From contig NC_135558.1 in the NCBI RefSeq assembly GCF_964340395.1, positions 1,842,501 to 1,906,500 of the forward strand: 64,000 nucleotides of DNA, in the 5' to 3' direction. Made by a program: the position numbers and the translations under genes. Positions 56,336-64,000 of this stretch are shown piece by piece. Position 1 is the stretch's first letter; every line of letters begins with the position of its first letter. A model generated the notes under the pieces. It was not told where the DNA came from. It did no database searches and saw only the letters and a list, made by a program, of their open reading frames with translations. Origin of the DNA: Glandiceps talaboti. Lineage: Eukaryota; Hemichordata; Enteropneusta; Spengelidae.

Positions 56336-58390
56336 ATATTGGTGTGGTCATGGCTGGTTATTTATACACTGATGTAGTCGTTTTCAAATAATTCCAACTA
56401 TTAGTAGTATTACTCACTCAAAAATGTTATTACCAATCAAGGACATGTCATTACTACAATGAACTCTCATATACAAATATAAAGATAACATGTTAGCACA
56501 AGGTACATTTTCTGAGATGGTTCTTAATACATACTTCCTTTGTTTGCATTTATGGCCTGTGAAAGTAATTTGCAACCGTGTTTATACAGGTACCAATAAC
56601 TTTTAAAAATTCATAAAGGCAATCTTACGGTATCATCCAGGATTGTACAGGTGGGTAATTTAACATAGTATTATGTAATATATAGCTACTTCTCTTCAGA
56701 ATGTTAATTTACCATGATACAAGATATCGGTGATTTGGGGTATTAAAATTATTTGTAAAAATATCTGATACCATTCATTATAATGCAGAATCTGATGTAT
56801 ATGTTACAGAGAATACATAACACTACCTAACGGTATAATTGTGACAGTGTTGCATTTCTAAATTATTTGGTGTGCATGCACTGGGAAATGTGTGCTGATA
56901 ACTGCAGGCCTTGCAATAAAGTGACTCCTGTGCAATGTTTCTCAGCTAATCAGATGTTTATACATCTCTTGGTGAGTGTGTGACTATTATGTAAATGCTT
57001 CAGTCTGCTTTTGGATTTGGCAATAACCATAACTTGTACGTATGTGCATGCAGGAGAGATGAGTGTAATTTGACATACAAGCTAAGCTGTACAGTTGTGG
57101 TTTATGTTCTTCAGCAATTGTAATAGTGAGATTGTATGAAATATGATATAATTATGTATGGTTTCCTCACGTCTTAGTCTGTCATTTGAAGGTGGTATAG
57201 TTGGATAGCATGCACCCATCCTTCCCATCATTCACTTCAGGCAACGAGTTGCATAAGGGACTTGCCATTGGCCAACTGTGTTTTCCTTTTATGTTTCTCA
57301 GGAGTGATTTTGATTTTTTTGAATTTTTTTGAATTTTGATTCTTTTTCCCAATACAAACATAATAAAAAATTTTACCAACTGGAAATTTTGTCCCAAAGC
57401 ACTGAGTTTTAATTATATCACAGCCTGTCTGTATGTTGACTATGAAACGATAGGCTTGCAATATGTAGAGTTTTCTTTCCTTGGTAGTAGTGGTGTCAGG
57501 GTGATAAACAAAAAATTTATAAAGTATGGCTCCTGTTATATGAAGACTAGACCTAACAAATAAGACTCTTCAGATTGATATTATTGTTCTTTATATAATC
57601 CAGCATTTGCAAATCTTGGACATTGTCAACAAGTTTATTGTATAATATGTCGAACCTATTGTATAGTTACAAAACTGATAACATGCTGACCCTTCTGACC
57701 AGTGTGCCATCCAATGATAGTCAAATTTTGTTGTTGTGAGTCAAAATGAGAAAAACTGACATTTCTTGTTAGTCACCACATAGTGAGAGATAGGGGAACA
57801 TGACATTTTGATGCCTCACCAGAAATTGTGTACGTGAGTGGTGTGTCAAATTGGCTTAGAGGGCACACTGCTTCTGACATGTAACTTCTTGATGTTCTGA
57901 AGGAATGCCACAAGTTTATGCATTGCAATAGGCCTTTCCATAATTTGCCATGGTGGTGCTCTACTTCCTGTCTATGTGTACCTTGGGGGTATACATGGTA
58001 TATGTTAGTCGGTTAATCACAGCACCGGCAGTTTCCTTGATGTCTGAATAATAGGAAAATCATCCCTGATATACATTTCTACAGAATACCAAGGGAAAAA
58101 GCTCTTAAGAAACAGTACAATGAGGGGATGATGATAGCCCCCCCCCCCCCACAATTTGAGTGAAGGTTCTGTGTTCTCAATTTCCTGTTTGAAGTTGAAA
58201 AGAAACTTTAAAGTATCATTTTTGCTTAGATATACACTTATGAGATCTGCCATCTTACAATCAGTCATGTTGTGATTTTATCCAATCTTGCCATAGGGGT
58301 GTCAATTTTATTATTTCACCAGGTTGAAGTAATATCGGGTCAGTCTGGTGATGAGAAACATAAAATTAACTAAGGCTGGCCTAACAAGGA
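56336..58390. other. Unannotated AT-rich DNA
   Basis: About 2 kb with no recognised exon or repeat. A C-run lies at 58137-58151. Confidence 0.45.
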
Positions 58391-58476
<86 letters not shown>

Positions 58477-58502
58477 TTATATATCTATCTATCTAATATA
58501 TC

Positions 58503-58548
<46 letters not shown>

Positions 58549-58596
58549 ATATATCTATCTATCTATCTATCTATTTATATATCTATCTAATATATC

Positions 58597-58627
<31 letters not shown>

Positions 58628-58633
58628 CTAATA

Positions 58634-58709
<76 letters not shown>
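58391..58709. repeat. (CTAT)n microsatellite with TAATA interruptions
   Basis: Tracts of CTAT are broken at intervals by CTAATATATCTAT and CTATTTATATAT. The interrupting motifs recur, so the middle is itself a higher-order repeat. Confidence 0.97.
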
Positions 58710-59904
58710 CATTTGTTTTGAGCCATTTTAGTTATCATCTACAAACTCAATTTTACTTTTAATGTTGTACTCCAAAATACAAATATTTCTAAAAATTGTC
58801 CTCACATTGAGAAAGAGAAGAATTTTCTCTATGGTAAATGAATGGCACTAAAATAAAGTACAGTGTTAACAAAAGAACAATTTTTTCTTAACATTTATAT
58901 TTATTTATTTTCTATAACTTACTTTGTTAGCTACATACCCACTTTGTATTCATAGCACTACATAGTACCACATACTGATTTGAAATTGATTGTACTGTGT
59001 GCAACATTTTCATTTATGGCCACTGTAGTTAGAAAGGGGATGGGGATCTGAGGCCTAAGTAAAAGAATTTCATTTTTTATCCTATAGTGAACTATTAAGC
59101 TCGCCTCTAAAGTATTCTGCAAAATAGACTTATATACCGTACAGTAGATGGTTACATTAATTTAGTATTTTCAAGAATTGTGAACAAATTTAAGCCGAAA
59201 GTAAAAACAGCCACAAGCGGAAAACAATAGGGATCTCTACAAGACTTGTTTTATAAACCATATGTGTGTCTTGTGCTTTGCTAAAAATAAGTCATCGCCA
59301 GACAAAAGTTATTTAGCATACTCTGACGTTGAGTAGAATTGAAATGAAAAATATTATAGACCTTCCAGTCCCACCAGAGACAAGCCAACAGAGCAGATTC
59401 CCTAGCATAACACTTACTTTCACATTTCCAGGCGAGTAAGTTAAGACTCCTCAGCATAAGAAAATATTCAAATGAGACTCCCTAGGGTCTATTTATTAAT
59501 CACAATCCAATTACTTTTAATTAGTTCAGCAAATATTGAGTAATAGTTGCCAAAAGTTGTTTTGACTGATGAGGATTTGGTTCTCTGGGGATGGTACATG
59601 CTTAGTTTGGTGATCTGACCAACAATGTATCTTGATAAAGCTAAATAGATAGAGTATAAAGAGGTATTGATACTTACCAAGACTATATACATATGTATAA
59701 AAACAGTTAAAATAGAAATGTATTGTAATACTGAGAGTATATGGGTATGTAGTCTGTAAGATATAGACATTGGTGCCACACTATCAGCAAGTGATGAAGA
59801 AGCCCTGATAGGGCAGAACAACATGATGTATCTTGTCGTCTAATGGATATGAAGTTGTGTTTGCTCCAACAGAATAACACATACATAACCAATATGAGTG
59901 CAGT
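58710..59904. other. Unannotated AT-rich DNA
   Basis: No exon or repeat is recognised. Confidence 0.45.
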
Positions 59905-60080
59905 GTTTGTTTGTTTGTTTGTTTTACTTTATTTAAACTTGATAAATTGTTGAGCCAAAGGCTCTTCTAACACAGTGTCGAGTAAGGGAAAGTTACAATA
60001 TTTACATTAACATATACAGAAAAATAAATGATGACAAATTAAGAATTGGGTAAAATAATAATAATAATAATAATAATGAC
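59905..60080 (-). mobile_element. Possible non-LTR element tail
   Basis: (GTTT)n followed by TTTACTTTATTTAAACTTG, and at the far side (ATA)n at 60053-60076. The left side looks like a reversed retroelement 3' tail, but there is no coding sequence. Confidence 0.25.
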
Positions 60081-60934
60081 TGACACACAAGGGTAGCACA
60101 TCAGAAAAATTACATTTGATTTAAAAAGTGTTTGTTAATTTTGTAGTCGATACAAGTCCAGTGTTAACTTTTGTACGGGATAACAAGAAAAAAACAGTAT
60201 AATTAAATTATACTGGCATAGTTGTCTATTCCTTGATATAATTAGTATAATTTCAGAGGTGGAAGTAAAGTATGTGTTGGTATTCAGGCAACTAGATGAA
60301 AACAAAGTATTGGCAAACTAACTTAGACACAAACTAGAACTGTTGTTTGATGTTGTTGGTAGTTTACATGAATGAGTGATGTCATTGTCTTTAATTATGC
60401 AGATTTAATTACCCTATAATCATGATCACCAAAAAGCTGACTAATTCATTCAAAAAGTTGTATGTATGAGCTCTTGGTAATAAAACATCCATAAACGTGC
60501 CTTACTACTACCATAAACTTCCCCTACAAGATTCCAATGGTCTATGTATGTTCAGTTTTACTTCATTAATGGTTTCATTTCGGTGAGTAGAACAGTACAG
60601 TAAGGCAGTCATTTTCCAGGAGTAACTAAACACTGTGAAATACAAAGCTGTTCTATTCCATTCTACTTTTTTTGAAAAATTTATTGAATTTCCCTGAGAA
60701 TGGTATCAAATATCACATTTATTCTTATTACTTTGTTGAAAAATCCCTTGAATTTAGAAAATTAGCCTGTAGTCTGACATTACAAAATAGTAACATTAAA
60801 GGGATTCATTGGTCTGACTTTAAAAGATGGAAGATTCATTTAGGTATTAAATATCTTGCCACTGTGGCTTGTTTAATGTTTCATGTTACAGTGTACTACT
60901 ATAACTGAACCTGATGACACATGACTGCAAGAAG
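60081..60934. other. Unannotated AT-rich DNA
   Basis: No feature is recognised. Confidence 0.4.
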
Positions 60935-61275
60935 GGGTATTTGCATAAGTGCTTGCAGTGTTCTCTGTGCCCTTACTTCACGAACGTAGTGGGTGAAAGG
61001 GCAGCAGAAAACACAGCAAACATGAGCGCAAATACCCACACTGAAACTCACTTGGCATGGGGTTCTGTTATTATTACATATGTTGTCTGAAACTGCAAAT
61101 TTCCATAAAAATCATACAATGTGATTATATGATTTCATGTGTAGCATACAATCATGTCCTCATTTGCATATCATTTGTATGCAGGTATGCAAAAATGTTT
61201 TCAGTATTGCACTGCAGTGAAACTACCACTAGTATGTGCGCACACCAGTGCAAGTAATCTCTGGTACATGTGTAA
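60935..61275 (+). repeat. Hairpin-bearing dispersed repeat, copy 2
   Basis: Homologous to 1236-1592. The first ~103 bp (60935-61037) form a long imperfect hairpin: GGGGTATTTGCATAAGTG and CAGTGTTCTCTG pair with CAGAAAACACAG and CATGAGCGCAAATACCC. Then GCATGGGGTTCTGTTATT and CCACTAGTATGTGCG-like 3' sequence follow. Confidence 0.8.
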
Positions 61276-61490
61276 AATTACCACTAGTATGTGCAAAAAT
61301 GTTTTCAGTATTGCACTGCAGTGAAACTACCACTAGTATGTGCGCACACCAGTGCAAGTAATCTCTGGTACATGTGTAAAATTACCACTAGTATGTGCGC
61401 GCACCAGTGTAAGTAATCTCTGGTACATGTGTAAAATTACCACTAGTATGTGCGCACACCAGTGCAAGTAATCTCTGGTACATAATTATG
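61188..61490 (+). repeat. Tandem expansion of the dispersed-repeat 3' end
   Basis: About 55 bp units (ACCACTAGTATGTGCGC, ACACCAGTGCAAGTAATC, TCTGGTACATGTGTAAAAT) recur four times. A ~104 bp segment including ATGTTTTCAGTATTGCAC is also duplicated (near 61193 and 61293). Copy 1 at 1236 has only one unit, so this is a secondary expansion. Confidence 0.9.
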
Positions 61491-61824
61491 TAATAATGAA
61501 AGAGACCAATATTCAAAAATTTTAGAAAAATTATAATTTCTAGGAGATGGTGAAAGGAGAATATTGGATTGTAGTTTGACATATGATCCACAAATTATCC
61601 TGTCTGTCTGTCGGTAGTTTGATCATCAATAGCTTAAATGGTTGTTATTGTTCTTTTTGTCCCTGGAGGTAGATTTCTTTAGCCAAAGCTATACAAAAAG
61701 ACTTGATGATCGACATTCATATTTTCATAAGGGAAAACGTTATAGATTTTGTCATCAAGAAAGATATGCTATAATTGCAAATAAACCTCCGAAAATTGTA
61801 CTGCCAATTAAGTATTAAATATCT

Positions 61825-61857
<33 letters not shown>

Positions 61858-62020
61858 AAAGAAGAAGATATACCAGCAAATGAAATGTCAGTTGACAATA
61901 TCTCCACCGGCTGTTCTCTGCAAAAATACATTATTCAGTTTTCGTTTTTGGGGAATGCAATGCAAAACATCATTTAACCTTGGTTAAACATGTGTCTTAT
62001 AATGGTTCTAGCTGTACTTT
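61491..62020. other. Unannotated DNA with poly-C
   Basis: A C29 homopolymer at 61827-61855 is followed by an A/G-rich stretch. No gene is seen. Confidence 0.5.
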
Positions 62021-62152
62021 TAAACTCTCCTGTAATGATAGCAGTGTATTCTCTAAAATGCTGTTACTGAGGGGAGCCTGTATTTAAACTCTCCTGTAAT
62101 GATAGCAGTGTATTCTCTAAAATGCTGTTACTGAGGGGAGCCTGTATTTAAA
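62021..62152. repeat. 64 bp tandem duplication
   Basis: TAAACTCTCCTGTAATG through GAGGGGAGCCTGTATT is present twice with no visible difference, so the duplication is recent. Confidence 0.95.
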
Positions 62153-62195
62153 CTACACTTTTCTGTAAGTTTCAAGCCTGCCCTTATGTTTGGGC

Positions 62196-62670
62196 TCAAT
62201 CTGATTAAAATCTGATGTAGTGTACATGTCGCCATTTCTTTTTGGCTGTTACGTTTACTGTCGTTTGTTCTTTTGTAGTGCTTGTTACATACATTTGACA
62301 CAGTACCATAGGTTTTCCGGAACACAATCTCACACTTAGGAGTAGCCAACCAGAATCTGTCTTACAATATACCACTCAACATTCAAAATTGAAAGAAAGA
62401 AAACAACAAACAATAACGATAACATTGTTGTCTACGCTCAGTACTTGTACTTGCGCTAGTGCTCTTTTTGAACAGAGCACTCTGAAGTACGGCACTCGTA
62501 CGTTTTGGCGTATTACACTTTTTCATTGGTTGAATGAATTCACTCAGTGGTCTCGTGTGGCTCGGGATAACCTATGTGTCAGATGTATATAACGAGTGCT
62601 CACAAAAGAGCAGATGACAGTAACAAAAAAATTGTGACGTGTACACTACATCGGATATTAATCAAATTGG
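62196..62670 (-). mobile_element. Long-TIR MITE (family L), copy 2
   Basis: About 475 bp, inverted relative to the copy at 2466. The TIRs (CAATCTGATTAAAATCTG and the mirror CATCGGATATTAATCAAATTG) and the centre (CTCTTTTTGAACAGAGC, CATTGGTTGAATGAATTC) match the reverse complement of copy 1. The right TIR has lost part of its CAGCCAAAAAGAAAT block. Confidence 0.9.
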
Positions 62671-63304
62671 TCTGGGCTACACTGTTTTTTCCCCACTGGT
62701 CGTGGAACAGTGCCCTTTGTTATAGTCATTATTGGGTAAAGGTTATTGATGTGTAGAAATTCATTAGATATTAAATTGCTTTTAAAGACACATAGCCTAA
62801 TGAATTGTCTAGTGTCTACTCACCTGTGTAGTCTGTCTATCTTTAATTAGTCAGTTCTTAATACATTTCATACATCTAGAATTGTACCACTCTACAGTGT
62901 TGTTTATATATAAAACTCAACACATATGGAGGCAATGGAATAAACCACAAACAATAGCAACTGTTCTGATTACAATTTGGGGTCACATGTCTGGATATAA
63001 GCGATAATTAGTATGATAGAGTGGGCCTACTGAGGCAGCTCTGCAAAGCCTGAGCGAAACATCTTGGCCAGAAACACTTGACTGTTTATTCTACAATTAA
63101 TGAGTGTATTTTTTTGAGTTTTGAGAATTACGAAATGAAAATCCAGATGGTTGTCATCTGATGCCAGGTAGTAGATTGTTTCAAAAAGCTGTACGGTCTG
63201 CAGTGTGTAAGTCATTGAAAATTTGCCCATGGATGTACTTACAACCCATAACACCAAAGTAATGCATTTTCTAAAGTATAACACAATCATTTATAACATC
63301 CATT
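62671..63304. other. Unannotated AT-rich DNA
   Basis: No feature is recognised. Confidence 0.4.
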
Positions 63305-63410
63305 TCAAGTGTAAAAGTATACTGTTTCATTTGCTAATTGACCACATTCGAAAGGCCACATGCCATGGCTTGTAAATAAACCAATTGAAACAGTATACTT
63401 TTACACTTGA
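63305..63410. mobile_element. Short foldback with perfect 25 bp TIRs
   Basis: TCAAGTGTAAAAGTATACTG plus TTTCA (63305-63329) is perfectly inverted at 63386-63410. Total length is 106 bp with no coding capacity. It is probably a miniature transposon or internally deleted MITE. Confidence 0.82.
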
Positions 63411-64000
63411 TATGAATGCTATAAACAATTGAGGTATAGAGAGAAAATACTTTTAATACTTCAGTGTTACTAGTTGTATAACGTTATAGGCTTGAAATGT
63501 ACTAACAGTATATCAGAGGCCAAAGTGCGCAAAGCCATACTGTATGCAATAAAGCTTTTATCATTTATCCTTAAAGCAAAAGGAAATATGGATTTTGCAT
63601 ATATGCTAAACATTGAGAATTTGTTTATAAAGATTATAATATTAGATGAGATGGTATGAGCAACACTATATCATGCAATTTTTGCAAAAATTTAACACTA
63701 ATGTTAAGATCTTGTGTATGCATACGATATACCTATATCGAATCAAACCCCACCTTACAGTTTACTGCAGTAAAAAGCATTCTCATTGGTTAAAAGGAGC
63801 ATTCAGTGTGGTCTCATTTTAAAGTTACCAGTAATGAGAATCAACCAGATGTAGCTGTGGTAACCAAAACAAAAACATGAACATGTAAAACGTATTATAA
63901 CGCAAAAAAAATATGAAGTCAAAAGAACAAACTGTACAACTAGGTAACGACTTCATCAGATTTTATCATGATTGGCGTGCACAACCTGTTTTGCCAAAGA
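63411..64000. other. Unannotated AT-rich DNA
   Basis: The window ends without a recognised feature. The small ORF at 63474-63659 has no splice-site or domain support. Confidence 0.4.

Overview
This window looks like AT-rich nuclear DNA of a non-mammalian animal, most likely an aquatic invertebrate. The evidence is the element mix (a DIRS-type tyrosine-recombinase retrotransposon, a CR1/L2-type LINE 3' end, two tRNA-derived SINEs, many foldback/MITE elements), spliceosomal splice-site signals, and very dense minisatellites. The species cannot be named from sequence alone. There are no operons, no rRNA, no genuine tRNA gene and no CRISPR array. Almost every long open frame is an artefact of a tandem repeat.

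Host genes. No complete gene is visible, but three short exon-like segments on the + strand suggest one gene with very long introns: 28316-28519 (204 bp), 41818-41880 (63 bp, in phase with the first) and a probable terminal exon with stop codon and 3'UTR at 52670-53630 (poly(A) signal at 53609). The last exon does not join the second in frame, so an exon is missing between them or it belongs to another transcript. The encoded protein is not recognised. A weaker candidate is a signal-peptide-like first coding exon on the - strand at 24080-24188.

The most interesting object is a 2.0 kb element at 46385-48391. It has the full terminal architecture of a DIRS retrotransposon: 171 bp inverted terminal repeats, and an internal complementary region that reproduces the junction of the two ends. 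Inside it keeps only about 34 codons of a gag-like Cys/His leader fused to an intact tyrosine recombinase ORF; reverse transcriptase, RNase H and methyltransferase are absent. It sits inside a tandem-structured dispersed repeat whose sister units preserve the empty site.

Other mobile DNA: a four-copy MITE family with GGTTCCGGTTAC-type ends (24379, 37384, 40552, 51560); a two-copy long-TIR MITE (2466, 62196), each copy lying near a copy of a hairpin-bearing dispersed repeat (1236, 60935); a near-perfect 346 bp palindrome between TTAA sites (30266); a second TTAA element (32286); a TA-flanked element (43947); several smaller foldbacks; and SINE/LINE tails that share a 3' motif.

Tandem repeats cover roughly a fifth of the window. 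The main arrays are 4349-6152 (49 bp), 11535-12265 (54 bp), 14165-16150 (48 bp), 18911-19465 (41 bp), 22855-24062 (49/50 bp), 34824-36935 (32 bp), 53895-54320 (52 bp) and 55140-56335 (30 bp), plus large GA, GT and CTAT microsatellites. Several arrays show higher-order structure. The remainder is AT-rich unique intronic or intergenic DNA in which I see nothing specific.
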